Counted from the first letter of the stretch, positions 51,849-60,285 are shown. The stretch is 64,000 nt of DNA from Nocardioides carbamazepini (GCF_024614185.1 NZ_JAHTLF010000023.1:91066-155065), one strand, 5' to 3'. Translations and numbers: made by a program. Notes: a model not told the origin generated them from the letters alone.

Positions 51849-52364
51849 CTACTGGTGGATCCGGGCCCGCACCTTCGCGCCCGCCAAAGCCGCCTCGCGG
51901 CGGGCGTCGTGGGTGGCGTGCCGCGCGCGCCAGGCGACGCCCGGCTTCCCTGCGGTGTCGAGCGACGCGATGAGCAGGCCGCCGGCCAGCGCGGTGTTCT
52001 TCACGAAGTGGGTGAGCTGCTCGCGGCGCTGCTCCTTGTCGGTCGCCTCCCAGAACCGGTACCGCGCCGCCGTCGACGGCACGAGGGTGCCGCCGAGGAG
52101 CGCGGCCGAGAGCCGCGGGAAGTGCCCGGTGGCCAGCGCGAGCCCGGCCACGACCTGGACGGCGCCGCTGGCGCGCACCCACAGCACGGGGTCGCGCGAC
52201 ACGGCGACGCGGTCCGGCGTCGCGTTGTCGAGGACGGGCGCCATCGCCTCGGTCACAGGCGCTGCCTGGGCGGCGAGGGCGGGCGCGTCCTTGAGGTCCT
52301 GCACACCGTTGGCGAGGAAGTACGACGCCAGCAGCGGCCGGGCGATCAGTCTGCTCAGTGCCAT
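51849..52364 (-). CDS. DoxX family membrane protein
   Basis: 171 residues with about four hydrophobic helices. The DoxX opening RLIARPLLASYFLANGVQDLKD and the segment ASGAVQVVAGLALATGHFPRLSAALLGG (near 66-93) are recognisable. Function of DoxX proteins is poorly known (redox or membrane roles have been suggested). Divergent from the SRAP gene. Confidence 0.84.
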   Translation of the reverse strand: MALSRLIARPLLASYFLANGVQDLKDAPALAAQAAPVTEAMAPVLDNATPDRVAVSRDPVLWVRASGAVQVVAGLALATGHFPRLSAALLGGTLVPSTAARYRFWEATDKEQRREQLTHFVKNTALAGGLLIASLDTAGKPGVAWRARHATHDARREAALAGAKVRARIHQ

Positions 52365-52426
52365 GGTCGGCCGGTACCCGGCTCCGCACCGGCCAGACCG
52401 ATGGCCGGACCGATAGATTGAGCGAC

Positions 52427-53239
52427 ATGTGCGGGCGCTACGCCTCCAGCCGGAGCCCGGAGGACCTTGCCGAGGAGTTCGAGGTGCTCGACCCGCGCCT
52501 CGAACGCGCCATCGCGCCGTCCTGGAACGTCGCTCCCACCGACGAGGTCTACGCCGTCATGGAGCGGGTCCCCCGAGGCCGCGACGACGAGCCGGCCGGG
52601 GAGCCGGTCCGCCAGCTCCGAGCCCTGCGCTGGGGCCTGGTGCCGTCGTGGGCGAAGGACGCGAGCGTCGGCAGCCGGATGATCAACGCGCGGATGGAGA
52701 CGGTCGCCGAGAAGCCGTCCTTCCGCCGGGCGTTCGCGGCCCGGCGCTGCATCCTGCCCGCCGACGGCTACTTCGAGTGGTACGAGACCCGGCAGCGGAC
52801 CGCGAACGGCAAGCTGAGGAAGCAGCCCTTCTTCATCACCACTGGCGACGGGTCCAGCCTGGCCATGGCCGGCCTCTACGAGATCTGGCGCGACCCGTCG
52901 AAGCCCGAGGACGCCGCCGACAGGTTCCGCTGGACCTGCACCGTGCTGACCACCGAGGCCACCGACGACCTCGGCCGGATCCACGACCGGATGCCGCTGC
53001 TCGTCGAGTCGGAGCGACGCCACGAGTGGCTCGACCCGGGCACGCCCGCCGGTGACCTGCCCGGCCTGCTGCGGCTGCTGCGGCCCGCGCAGCAGACCGG
53101 TCTGACGGCGTACCCGGTCTCGACGGCGGTGGGCAATGTCGCCAACAACGGGCCCGAGCTGGTCGAGCCGATCCCGCTCGACGACACCGGGCCCGACGAC
53201 GAGCCCGACGAGCCCGACGGACAGGGGACCCTGCTGTGA
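52427..53239 (+). CDS. SOS response-associated peptidase / HMCES-type abasic-site protein
   Basis: 270 residues. The catalytic Cys 2 follows the ATG (MCGRYAS). Then come SWNVAPTDEVYAV, NARMETVAEKPSFRRAF (near 88-104), RRCILPADGYFEWYE (near 107) and RIHDRMPLLV (near 188), a complete SRAP domain. It crosslinks to abasic sites in single-stranded DNA. A TAGATT hexamer ends 7 bases before the ATG (52414-52419), indicating a leaderless mRNA. Its stop overlaps the GTG of the hydrolase gene. Confidence 0.9.
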   Translation: MCGRYASSRSPEDLAEEFEVLDPRLERAIAPSWNVAPTDEVYAVMERVPRGRDDEPAGEPVRQLRALRWGLVPSWAKDASVGSRMINARMETVAEKPSFRRAFAARRCILPADGYFEWYETRQRTANGKLRKQPFFITTGDGSSLAMAGLYEIWRDPSKPEDAADRFRWTCTVLTTEATDDLGRIHDRMPLLVESERRHEWLDPGTPAGDLPGLLRLLRPAQQTGLTAYPVSTAVGNVANNGPELVEPIPLDDTGPDDEPDEPDGQGTLL

Positions 53240-53904
53240 GCACCGGCCGCGACGAGCGCCTCGTCGAGACGGAGTACGGCGAGGGCCGGCTCGTCGTGCG
53301 GAGGGCCCGCAAGCCGATCGCGACCCTGCTCGTCAGCCACGGCGCCGGGGGCGGCATCGACGCCCGCGACCTCGAGGCCCTCGCCGCGCAGCTGCCGGGG
53401 CAGGGGATCACCGTGGCCCGGTTCGAGCAGCCCTGGCGCCGGGCCGGTCGCAAGGTCGCCAGCCCGCCGGCCACCCTCGACGTCGGCCTGCGCGCCGCCG
53501 CCGCTGCCTTGCGCAGGCGCACGCCCCTGGTCGTCGGCGGCCGGTCCGCCGGTGCCCGCTCGGCCTGCCGGACCGCCGAGGAGCTCGGCGCCGCCGGCTG
53601 CCTCGCGCTGTCCTTCCCGCTGCACCCGCCGGGCAGGCCGGAGCGCTCCCGCCTCGACGAGCTGGCCGGCGCCGGGGTTCCCACGCTGGTCGTGCAGGGG
53701 GAGCGGGACCCGTTCGGCCGGCCCGAGGAGTTCCCCGACCCGCTCCCGGGGCGCACCGACCTGGCCGTCGTCCCGGGGGCCGACCACGGCCTCGCGGTGC
53801 CCAAGCGGGGCCCGCTCACCGAGGACGAGGCGATGGGCATCGTCGTGGAGTCGGCCCTGGAGTGGATCGTGCGCGAGGTCGTGGGGAATGCCGCTCGCCC
53901 TTGA
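53236..53904 (+). CDS. alpha/beta hydrolase (KAN/dienelactone-hydrolase-like)
   Basis: 222 residues. The oxyanion region SHGAGGGIDARDLEAL is near 35-50. The nucleophile elbow GGRSAGA is near 97-103 and carries the Ser. The acid is in LVVQGERDPFG, and the His is in VPGADHGL near 182. The GTG overlaps the SRAP stop, so it is co-transcribed. The sigR promoter begins inside its 3' end (53885-53910). Substrate unknown. Confidence 0.82.
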   Translation: MSTGRDERLVETEYGEGRLVVRRARKPIATLLVSHGAGGGIDARDLEALAAQLPGQGITVARFEQPWRRAGRKVASPPATLDVGLRAAAAALRRRTPLVVGGRSAGARSACRTAEELGAAGCLALSFPLHPPGRPERSRLDELAGAGVPTLVVQGERDPFGRPEEFPDPLPGRTDLAVVPGADHGLAVPKRGPLTEDEAMGIVVESALEWIVREVVGNAARP

Positions 53905-53910
53905 GGCGTT
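53885..53910 (+). promoter_or_regulatory. SigR/SigH-type promoter GGAAT-N18-GTT
   Basis: GGAAT at 53885-53889 and GTT at 53908-53910 are 18 bp apart, the consensus for the thiol-stress sigma factors of Actinobacteria. The sigma gene starts just downstream, so it is autoregulated. A transcript would begin near 53917-53920, at or next to the upstream ATG 53920. Confidence 0.75.
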
Positions 53911-53959
53911 CTGGCTTCCATGATCGCGACGCTGGAGCGCTCCCGGACCGGGAGCACCG

Positions 53960-53965
53960 TAGTCT
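53960..53965 (+). promoter_or_regulatory. second -10 element for a shorter sigR transcript
   Basis: TAGTCT with 8 bases to ATG 53974. It fits the leaderless TANNNT-start pattern seen across the window and would give the housekeeping, shorter SigR isoform. Inference. Confidence 0.45.
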
Positions 53966-53973
53966 GGGACGCG

Positions 53974-54633
53974 ATGACCGAGACTTCCGATCTTTCGTCC
54001 CTCGACGCCGACCTCTCCCCCGAGGAGCTGGTCGACGTCGCGTCGGAGACCCCCGAGGACCGGGCCGCGCGGTTCGAGCGCGACGCCCTGCCCTTCCTCG
54101 ACCAGCTCTACGGCGCCGCGATGCGGATGACCCGCAACCCGGCCGACGCCGAGGACCTCGTCCAGGAGACCTTCGCCAAGGCGTTCTCCGCGTTCCACCA
54201 GTTCCGGCCCGGCACCAACCTCAAGGCCTGGCTGTACCGGATCCTGACCAACACCTTCATCAACTCCTACCGCAAGAAGCAGCGGCAGCCGCAGCAGGCG
54301 CTCGCCGGTGACACGGGAGACGTCGAGGACTGGCAGCTGGCCCGGGCCGAGTCGCACACGTCCAGCGGCCTGAAGTCCGCAGAGATGCAGGCGCTCGAGC
54401 ACCTCCCCGACAGCCAGGTGAAGGACGCTCTGCAGCGCCTCCCCGAGGAGTTCCGCCTCGCGGTCTACCTCGCCGACGTCGAGGGCTTCGCCTACAAGGA
54501 GATCGCCGAGATCATGGACACGCCGATCGGGACCGTGATGTCCCGCCTCCACCGCGGCCGGCGCCAGTTGCGCGACATGCTCTCCGACTACGTCCGCACC
54601 GGCGGCGACGCGCCGCTCGAGGGAGGCAAGTGA
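53974..54633 (+). CDS. sigR: ECF sigma factor of the SigR/SigH thiol-stress family
   Basis: 219 residues from ATG 53974; an in-frame ATG at 53920 would add 18 residues. Region 2 (about 50-115) has MTRNPADAEDLVQETFAKAFSAF and LKAWLYRILTNTFINSYRKK, and region 4 (about 148-200) has LPEEFRLAVYLADVEGFAYKEIAEIMDTP. Co-transcribed with a ZAS anti-sigma factor. The two promoters upstream would initiate at the two ATGs, giving a long induced and a short constitutive form. It controls thioredoxin and proteostasis genes under disulfide stress. Confidence 0.9.
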   Translation: MTETSDLSSLDADLSPEELVDVASETPEDRAARFERDALPFLDQLYGAAMRMTRNPADAEDLVQETFAKAFSAFHQFRPGTNLKAWLYRILTNTFINSYRKKQRQPQQALAGDTGDVEDWQLARAESHTSSGLKSAEMQALEHLPDSQVKDALQRLPEEFRLAVYLADVEGFAYKEIAEIMDTPIGTVMSRLHRGRRQLRDMLSDYVRTGGDAPLEGGK

Positions 54634-54929
54634 TGTCCGACCACACGGGCCACGAGCACATCCACGTCTCGGACGACCCCAGCAACGCGGAGTGTGCCGA
54701 CTTCCTCGAGCGCATCGTCCGGCTGATCGACAACGAGCTCGAGGCCGGCGACTGTGCCGTGGTCCGGGCCCACATCGACTCGTGCAGCCCCTGTCTGGAG
54801 CGCTACGACCTCCAGCGCACGGTCAAGGCCGTCGTCGCCCGCTCCTGCGGCGAGACCGCCCCGGCCGACCTGCGTGAGCGGGTCCGGATCCAGATCCAGC
54901 AGATCCAGGTCCGCATCACCGAGCGCTGA
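54633..54929 (+). CDS. rsrA: redox-sensing ZAS anti-sigma factor
   Basis: 98 residues. The zinc-binding motif HIDSCSPC (His 47, Cys 51, Cys 54) plus upstream Cys 21 and Cys 41 fits the HX3CX2C anti-sigma family. The ATG overlaps the sigma stop; a GTG one codon earlier is possible. It sequesters SigR until oxidation releases zinc. A 10-bp hairpin follows. Confidence 0.9.
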   Translation: MSDHTGHEHIHVSDDPSNAECADFLERIVRLIDNELEAGDCAVVRAHIDSCSPCLERYDLQRTVKAVVARSCGETAPADLRERVRIQIQQIQVRITER

Positions 54930-54966
54930 CGGCTGGACCACGGATCCGGGCCTGGCCGCAGAAGCG

Positions 54967-55000
54967 ACGAACCCCCGGACCTCGTGGTCAGGGGGTTCGT
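54967..55000. terminator. bidirectional terminator between rsrA and bL37 genes
   Basis: ACGAACCCCC and its complement (54967-54976 with 54991-55000) form a 10-bp perfect stem with a 14-nt loop between two convergent genes. Confidence 0.7.
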
Positions 55001-55027
55001 TGGACGCGCTGTGCTGGCCCGACGGGC

Positions 55028-55102
55028 TCAGCTGTTGGGGCGCTTGCCGTGGTTCGCGCCCTTCTTGCGGCGCGCGCGGCGCTTGCGGCCGGTCTTGCCC
55101 AT
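55028..55102 (-). CDS. 50S ribosomal protein bL37
   Basis: 24 residues (MGKTGRKRRARRKKGANHGK...), very basic, ending in KRPNS. This matches the short actinobacterial ribosomal protein bL37, found in mycobacterial 70S structures. An AGGAGG sequence five bases before the ATG provides a strong ribosome binding site. It is too short for most gene finders and lies 98 bp past rsrA on the opposite strand. Confidence 0.85.
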   Translation of the reverse strand: MGKTGRKRRARRKKGANHGKRPNS

Positions 55103-55149
55103 GGTTCCTCCTGAAGTCGTGAATCGAGCCATTCTCTCAGCCTCGGCAC

Positions 55150-55533
55150 TCAGCCGGAAATCCGGGCCAGGAAGCGCTCCGCGTCGACCACGACGCGGGT
55201 GACCTCGCCCGACCCGACCAGCTTGCCGGGCCGGCCCCCGGGACCGACCTCGCGCGCGGACACGGCGAAGCGCCGCAGCCGGCCGTCGGCGTACACCTGG
55301 CGGGCGGTGACCTCGACCGTCCCGCCGACCGCGGTCGCGGCGAGGTGCTCCAGGTCGACGCGGGTGCCGACGCTCGTCTCGCCCGCGCCGAGGGACGCCT
55401 CCACGGCGGCGCACGTGGCCGCCTCGCACCAGGCGAGCAGGCGGGGTGTGCCGAGGACGGGCAGGCTGCCGGAGCCGACGGCGAGCGCGGTGTCGGCGTC
55501 GGCGACCGTGAAGCGGAGGGCCGTCTCGGACAC
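55150..55533 (-). CDS. hotdog-fold thioesterase
   Basis: 127 residues. The pattern ALAVGSGSLPVLGTPRLLAWCEAATCAAV and then GTRVDLEHLAATAVGGTVEVTARQV is typical of FlK-like acyl-CoA thioesterases with a hotdog fold. It lies 1 base past the stop of the TPP enzyme gene, so it is co-transcribed with it. It probably hydrolyses a small acyl-CoA. Confidence 0.8.
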   Translation of the reverse strand: MSETALRFTVADADTALAVGSGSLPVLGTPRLLAWCEAATCAAVEASLGAGETSVGTRVDLEHLAATAVGGTVEVTARQVYADGRLRRFAVSAREVGPGGRPGKLVGSGEVTRVVVDAERFLARISG

Positions 55534-55534
55534 G

Positions 55535-57253
55535 TCAGATCCCGAAGGTGCTGCGCGGGTAGGCGGCGTCCACGTCGGTGATCACGTTGACGAGGTAGGG
55601 CGCGTTCGCGGCGAACGCCCGGTCGAGGGCCGGGCCGATCTGCCGCGGGTCGGTGACCGTCTCGCCGGCACCGCCGAGCGCCGACACGACCTGGTCGTAC
55701 GCCGTGCGCGGGGCCAGGTCGGCCGCGACGTCGTACCCGTAGAGCATCTGCATCGGGCCCTTCTCCAGCCCCCAGGCGGAGTTGTTGCCCATCACCATCA
55801 CGACAGGGAGACCGTGGCGCACGAGCGTGTCGACGTCCATCAGCGAGAAGCCGGCGGCGCCGTCGCCGAGCAGCAGCACGACCTGGGACGACGGCCGGGC
55901 GATCCGGGCGGCCACAGCGGCGCCGAGGCCGGCACCGAGGCAGCCGTAGGGGCCGGGGTCGAGCCAGCAGCCGGGCCGCTTCGGCTCCACGAACTTGCCG
56001 GCGAAGGAGACGAAGTCGCCGCCGTCGCCGATCACCACGGCGTCGTCGGCCAGCCGGGGGACCAGCTCGCCGTAGATCCGGGCCGGGTGGACCGGGTCCG
56101 CCTCCGCGCCCAGCAGCTCGGCGTCCTTCGCGTTCGCGGCGGCGACGGTGTCCCGCAGCAGGGTGAGCCAGGCCGAGCGGTCGGGCTGCTGGGCGCGGGC
56201 CAGCGCCGCCAGCAGGCCGTCGAGGACGCTCGTCAGGTCGCCGCTGACCGATGCCGTCAACGTGGCGTGGCCCGACAGCTGGCCGGGGGAGTCGGCGATG
56301 TGCACGACGGCGGCAGGCTCGGTGCCCTCCTTGCCTCCGAAGACGCCGTACCCCAGCCGGAAGTCGAGTGGCGTGCCGACCACGACGACGAGGTCGGCGC
56401 CGTTGATGGCCGTGCCGCGTGCCTTGGTCACGAGCAGTGGATGGCCGCCGGGGACCACACCACGGCCCATGCCGTTGGTGATCGCGGGCAGCCGCATCTC
56501 CTCGACCAGGCGCAGCGCGGCCTCCTCGGCGCGGTCGGCCCACACATCGGTGCCGAGGATCAGCACCGGTCGCTGCGCCGCCGCGATCAGCGCGGCGATC
56601 CGCACGACGGCGTCGGAGTCCGGCTCGGCGCCGCGGTAGCTTCCGATCACGGGGACGGCACCGGTCCCGGCGTTGAAGAACTCGTCCATGGGTACGTCGA
56701 CGTAGGTCGGGCCGCGGTGCGAGGAGCGGGCCTCGGCGAACGCCGTGTCGAAGCCGGCTGCCACGTCGTCGGCGGTCATCAGGGTCGCGGCGTGCTTGGT
56801 CACCGGGCCGACGATCGGCAGGTGGTCGATCTCCTGCAGCGCGCCCGTGCCCCAGCGGTTGTTGGGCGCCCGGCCCCCGACGACCACCATCGGCGACCCG
56901 GCGAAGCGGGCCTGGGCCATCGCGCTGACCCCGTTGGTGACGCCCGGCCCGGCGGTCAGTACCGCAAGGCCCGGCACCCGGGTCAGCTTGCCCGTCGCCT
57001 CGGCCGCGAAGGCCGCGGTCTGCTCGTGGCGGACGTCGACCAGGCGGACCGGCGGCCTGCCGTCCTGGTCGGCCCCCTGCTGTTGGCTCCGCACCGCGCC
57101 GTCGTACATCGGGAACACGTGGGCCCCCGAGAGCGTGAACATCGTCTCCACGCCGTGGGCCCGGGCGACGGCGACGGCGATCTCGCCCGCGTGGCCGGTG
57201 AGCTGGCTGTTGTCGGGGGTGCTGTCCGGGTTGGTGTCCGGGTTGGTGGTCAC
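55535..57253 (-). CDS. acetolactate synthase-like thiamine-diphosphate enzyme
   Basis: 572 residues. The TPP-binding GDGAAGFSLMDVDTLVRHG is near 435, followed by MGNNSAWGLEK. The N-terminal pyrimidine domain has VRHEQTAAFAAEATGKLT with the activating Glu, and PGVTNGVSAMAQA is present. The central FAD/transhydrogenase-like domain has ILGTDVWADRAEEAAL. The usual partner small subunit is absent from the window. TAGGGT lies six bases before the GTG start (57260-57265), suggesting a leaderless mRNA. The substrate may not be pyruvate. Confidence 0.82.
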   Translation of the reverse strand: MTTNPDTNPDSTPDNSQLTGHAGEIAVAVARAHGVETMFTLSGAHVFPMYDGAVRSQQQGADQDGRPPVRLVDVRHEQTAAFAAEATGKLTRVPGLAVLTAGPGVTNGVSAMAQARFAGSPMVVVGGRAPNNRWGTGALQEIDHLPIVGPVTKHAATLMTADDVAAGFDTAFAEARSSHRGPTYVDVPMDEFFNAGTGAVPVIGSYRGAEPDSDAVVRIAALIAAAQRPVLILGTDVWADRAEEAALRLVEEMRLPAITNGMGRGVVPGGHPLLVTKARGTAINGADLVVVVGTPLDFRLGYGVFGGKEGTEPAAVVHIADSPGQLSGHATLTASVSGDLTSVLDGLLAALARAQQPDRSAWLTLLRDTVAAANAKDAELLGAEADPVHPARIYGELVPRLADDAVVIGDGGDFVSFAGKFVEPKRPGCWLDPGPYGCLGAGLGAAVAARIARPSSQVVLLLGDGAAGFSLMDVDTLVRHGLPVVMVMGNNSAWGLEKGPMQMLYGYDVAADLAPRTAYDQVVSALGGAGETVTDPRQIGPALDRAFAANAPYLVNVITDVDAAYPRSTFGI

Positions 57254-57302
57254 TCCGGCACCCTAGCCAGCCGGGCTGCCCCGGTCAGCAAGGTGAGCCC
57301 GA

Positions 57303-58163
57303 TCAGCCGACGTCGTCGAGGAAGTACGGGTGCACCCGCCGCAACGACGCCACCAGCGCCAGCAGCAGGTCGGGTCGGACCGAGGGGTGGCGCGGCGAGA
57401 TCGACAGCTGGAGGTAGAGCGCGCGCAGCACCGCCTGGGCGTTGCCCGTCCCGCGGTAGGGGTCGCGGCCGCCGCTGGCCTTGGCCCGGGCGCCCCGCTC
57501 GAGACGGACCACCCACGGCTCCAGGACGTTCAGCGGCACCCGGTCGCGGCGCAGCACCTCCATCACGGCGTGCGCGATCCGGTCCGGCTCGCCGTGGACC
57601 AGCGGGGGCGTGTCGGGGTTGAGGACGCGGTCGGCGATCACGTCGAGGAGCACGGTCAGCTCGGTCATTCCGAAATGGCGGGAGGCGGCCAGCGCCGCGA
57701 GCGCGTCGGCTCCGTTGGCCGCGGCGTGTGCCCAGCCCTTGCCGGGCACGAATCCGCGCAGGTCGCGCTCGCGGACGTACCAGGCCGCGATCCGGTCGCC
57801 CCAGCGCAGCACCTTGCTCGGGGGGAGCCGGCGGATCCGGGTGTCGCGCTGGATGCACTCGGCCAGCAGCAGCACCGAGAAGCTCCGCCGGAAGACCGAG
57901 TCGGTGTCGCGCTCGCCGACGCAGCTGTCGAGGCCGGCGCACATGCCGTCGCCGAGTCCGGCCAGGAGGTCGTCGTAGGCGCCGTGCTCGATCCAGGTGG
58001 CGAGGAAGGAGTAGGCCATCCCGTCGCGGACCTGGGGGTCCGGGTCGCCCAGCATCTGGGTCAGCTGGGCGGTGAGATCGCCGATCGGGTGGTCGGCAGG
58101 GGGTTGCCGCTCACCGTCGCGGAGGGCCTGCTGGAGGCGCGCCCAGTCCACCGACACCATCAA
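57303..58163 (-). CDS. DUF2785 protein
   Basis: 286 residues. A mostly helical protein with LGDPDPQVRDGMAYSFLATWIEHGAYDDL (near 37-65), GWAHAAANGADALAALAASRHFG (near 143-165) and ILRALYLQLSIS-like regions typical of DUF2785. The start is TTG 58163 or ATG 58160. Divergent from pdtaS. Function unknown. Confidence 0.72.
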   Translation of the reverse strand: MMVSVDWARLQQALRDGERQPPADHPIGDLTAQLTQMLGDPDPQVRDGMAYSFLATWIEHGAYDDLLAGLGDGMCAGLDSCVGERDTDSVFRRSFSVLLLAECIQRDTRIRRLPPSKVLRWGDRIAAWYVRERDLRGFVPGKGWAHAAANGADALAALAASRHFGMTELTVLLDVIADRVLNPDTPPLVHGEPDRIAHAVMEVLRRDRVPLNVLEPWVVRLERGARAKASGGRDPYRGTGNAQAVLRALYLQLSISPRHPSVRPDLLLALVASLRRVHPYFLDDVG

Positions 58164-58289
58164 CCCACACCCTCCGGAGCAGCCGAGCCTTCTTCCCCCA
58201 GACCCCTATCCTGCCAAACGACCTGAAGCGACCTTAATCGGGACGCTCGGGCGACGGCCGGAGGCGGCTCGGGCGATAGGTTGGGCGCC

Positions 58290-59768
58290 GTGCCCTCCCT
58301 GTCCGCGATCGCCCGGCGTCACACCGACCTCGACGACGCGGACATCGCCTGGCTGCAGCTCATCCAGGCCGACTGGCAGGTCATCGCCGACCTCTCCTTC
58401 GCCGATCTGGTGCTCTGGCTGCCCGCCAGCGACGGCACGGGCTTCTGGGCGGGGGACCAGATGCGGCCCACGACCGGCCCGACGGCGTACGTCGACGACA
58501 TCGTCGGCAGCTTCGCCCCGGCCGGTCGCAAGGTGCTGGTCGACGCCGCCTTCGAGCTCGGCCGGATCGCGCGCGAGGGGGACCCCGAGTGGCGCGACGA
58601 CGTCCCGGTGCGGGTGGAGGCGATCCCTGTCCGGCGGGACGGGACGGTGATCGCGGTCATCAGCCGCAACACGAACCTGCTCGGTGTGCGCACGCCCAGC
58701 CTGCTGGAGATCAACTACCTGCAGGCCGCGACCGACCTGTCCCAGATGATCGCCGCGGGGCTGTTCCCGACCACCGCGCAGCGCAGCGACCACGCGGACT
58801 CGCCGCGGGTCGGCGACGGCTTCCTGAGGGTCGACGCCGAGGGCCGGGTGATCTACGCCAGCCCCAACGCGCTGTCGACGTACCGGAAGCTGGGTCTCAC
58901 CGGCGACCTCACCGGCCACCGGCTCACGGACCTGACCAGGGAGCTGATGCCGTCGCGGCTGCGCCCCGACGAGGAGACGCTCAGCGCGGTCCTCGGGGGA
59001 CGCGCGCATCGCGATGTGGAGCTGGGCGCCTCCGGCGGGCCGGGGGAGGGCACCGCGCTGATCGTCCGGGCCATCCCGCTGCGGCCGAAGGGCGAGCACA
59101 TCGGCGCGATCATCCTGCTGCGCGACGTCACCGACCTGCGCCGCCGCGACCGCGAGCTGGTCACCAAGGACGCCACCATCCGCGAGATCCACCACCGCGT
59201 GAAGAACAACCTGCAGACGGTCGCGGCCCTGCTGCGTCTCCAGGCCCGCCGGATCGACTCGCCGGAGGCCACCGCCGCGCTCGAGGAGGCGGTGCGGCGG
59301 GTCGGATCGATCGCGATCGTCCACGAGACGCTCAGCCACGCGGTCGAGGAGACGGTGGAGTTCGACGACATCGCGGACCGGCTGGCCCGGCTGGTCACCG
59401 ACGTCGGAGCGACGACCGCCCAGGTCGGGGTCCGCCGGGAGGGCAGCTTCGGCGTCCTCGTCTCCGAGGTCGCGACGCCGCTCGCGATGGTCGTCATGGA
59501 GCTGATGCAGAACGCCGCGGAGCACGGGTACGACGCCGGCGGGTCCGGTCAGATCGTGCTGCGGGCCGTGCGGCACGGAGCGGTGCTCGAGGTCGCCGTC
59601 GAGGACGACGGCCGCGGGCTCCCGGCGGACTTCGACCTCGACGCCGCGACCAGCCTCGGGCTGTCGATCGTGCGCACGCTCGTCGAGTCCGAGCTCGGTG
59701 GCCACCTCAGCCTGGGCCAGGCGCCAGACGGCGGCACGCGCGCCGGGATCAGCATCCCGGTCGAGTGA
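58290..59768 (+). CDS. pdtaS: PdtaS-type sensor histidine kinase (GAF-PAS-HisKA_2)
   Basis: 492 residues. An N-terminal GAF domain (about 1-145), a PAS-like domain (about 165-280) and a HisKA_2 phosphoacceptor helix with EIHHRVKNNLQTVAALLRLQ (His near 302) precede a GHKL ATPase domain (about 390-490) with MELMQNAAEHGYD and DDGRGLP. The GTG at 58290 follows TAGGTT by 7 bases (58277-58282), pointing to a leaderless mRNA. In mycobacteria PdtaS phosphorylates PdtaR, an RNA-binding antiterminator; that partner is not in the window. Confidence 0.9.
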   Translation: MPSLSAIARRHTDLDDADIAWLQLIQADWQVIADLSFADLVLWLPASDGTGFWAGDQMRPTTGPTAYVDDIVGSFAPAGRKVLVDAAFELGRIAREGDPEWRDDVPVRVEAIPVRRDGTVIAVISRNTNLLGVRTPSLLEINYLQAATDLSQMIAAGLFPTTAQRSDHADSPRVGDGFLRVDAEGRVIYASPNALSTYRKLGLTGDLTGHRLTDLTRELMPSRLRPDEETLSAVLGGRAHRDVELGASGGPGEGTALIVRAIPLRPKGEHIGAIILLRDVTDLRRRDRELVTKDATIREIHHRVKNNLQTVAALLRLQARRIDSPEATAALEEAVRRVGSIAIVHETLSHAVEETVEFDDIADRLARLVTDVGATTAQVGVRREGSFGVLVSEVATPLAMVVMELMQNAAEHGYDAGGSGQIVLRAVRHGAVLEVAVEDDGRGLPADFDLDAATSLGLSIVRTLVESELGGHLSLGQAPDGGTRAGISIPVE

Positions 59769-59831
59769 GGCTCAGCGTGGCGGGGCGAAGCGACGATGTG
59801 CTCGCGCCACCACGCGGACACACTCGCGCCG

Positions 59832-60086
59832 TCAAACGGGCGTGCGGACGCGGGCCCGGGCGTTGCGGCGCTTGAGGGCGCGGCGCTCGTCCTCGCTCAG
59901 ACCGCCCCAGACACCATGATCCTGTCCCGCCTCGAGCGCCCACGCGAGGCATTGCTCGCGCACGTCGCAGCGTCGGCACACGGCCTTGGCCTCCTCGATC
60001 TGGAGGATGGCCGGGCCGGTGTTGCCGATCGGGAAGAACAGCTCCGGATCCTCGTCGAGGCATGCGGAACGGTGTCGCCAATCCAT
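59832..60086 (-). CDS. whiB1: WhiB-family iron-sulfur regulator WhiB1
   Basis: 84 residues. The four cluster Cys are at 9, 37, 40 and 46 (C-x27-C-x2-C-x5-C), followed by GVWGG (58-62) and a basic C-terminal tail RRALKRRNARARVR for DNA contact. The length and sequence match WhiB1, an essential NO-sensitive 4Fe-4S regulator. A Crp-like palindrome lies 67-82 bases upstream, and whiB1 is Crp-controlled in M. tuberculosis. It lies next to pdtaS, as there. Confidence 0.93.
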   Translation of the reverse strand: MDWRHRSACLDEDPELFFPIGNTGPAILQIEEAKAVCRRCDVREQCLAWALEAGQDHGVWGGLSEDERRALKRRNARARVRTPV

Positions 60087-60124
60087 GGGTGGAGATACCC
60101 TCTTCTTTCGCTACCGGAGGTGCC

Positions 60125-60152
60125 AGCGTAGGGGCACGCGTGAGACCGCAAA
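60125..60152 (-). promoter_or_regulatory. candidate whiB1 promoter
   Basis: On the minus strand TTTGCG (60147-60152) and TACGCT (60125-60130) are 16 bp apart. A start near 60118 would give a 30-nt leader before the ATG. Confidence 0.45.
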
Positions 60153-60168
60153 AGTGAACGGCTTCACG
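60153..60168. promoter_or_regulatory. Crp/FNR-like site upstream of whiB1
   Basis: AGTGAACGGCTTCACG contains GTGA-N6-TCAC with perfect inner symmetry. Its centre is about 42 bp upstream of the expected whiB1 start, next to the -35 element: a class II activation position. In M. tuberculosis, Crp controls whiB1 through a similar site. Confidence 0.6.
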
Positions 60169-60285
60169 ATCGCTTCGGCAAGGTTTCCAAGGATTGCTCC
60201 ACGAATCAAGCAATTCGCGTGGTCTCTTGGGTCACAACCGGATGCTGGACACCGTCGAGGGCCGGCCACGACCTAGGCTGCGGCC

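Noticed and set aside
55535..57253. Calling the TPP enzyme an ilvB acetolactate synthase
   Set aside because: No small regulatory subunit or other branched-chain amino acid genes are nearby; only the general TPP fold is supported.
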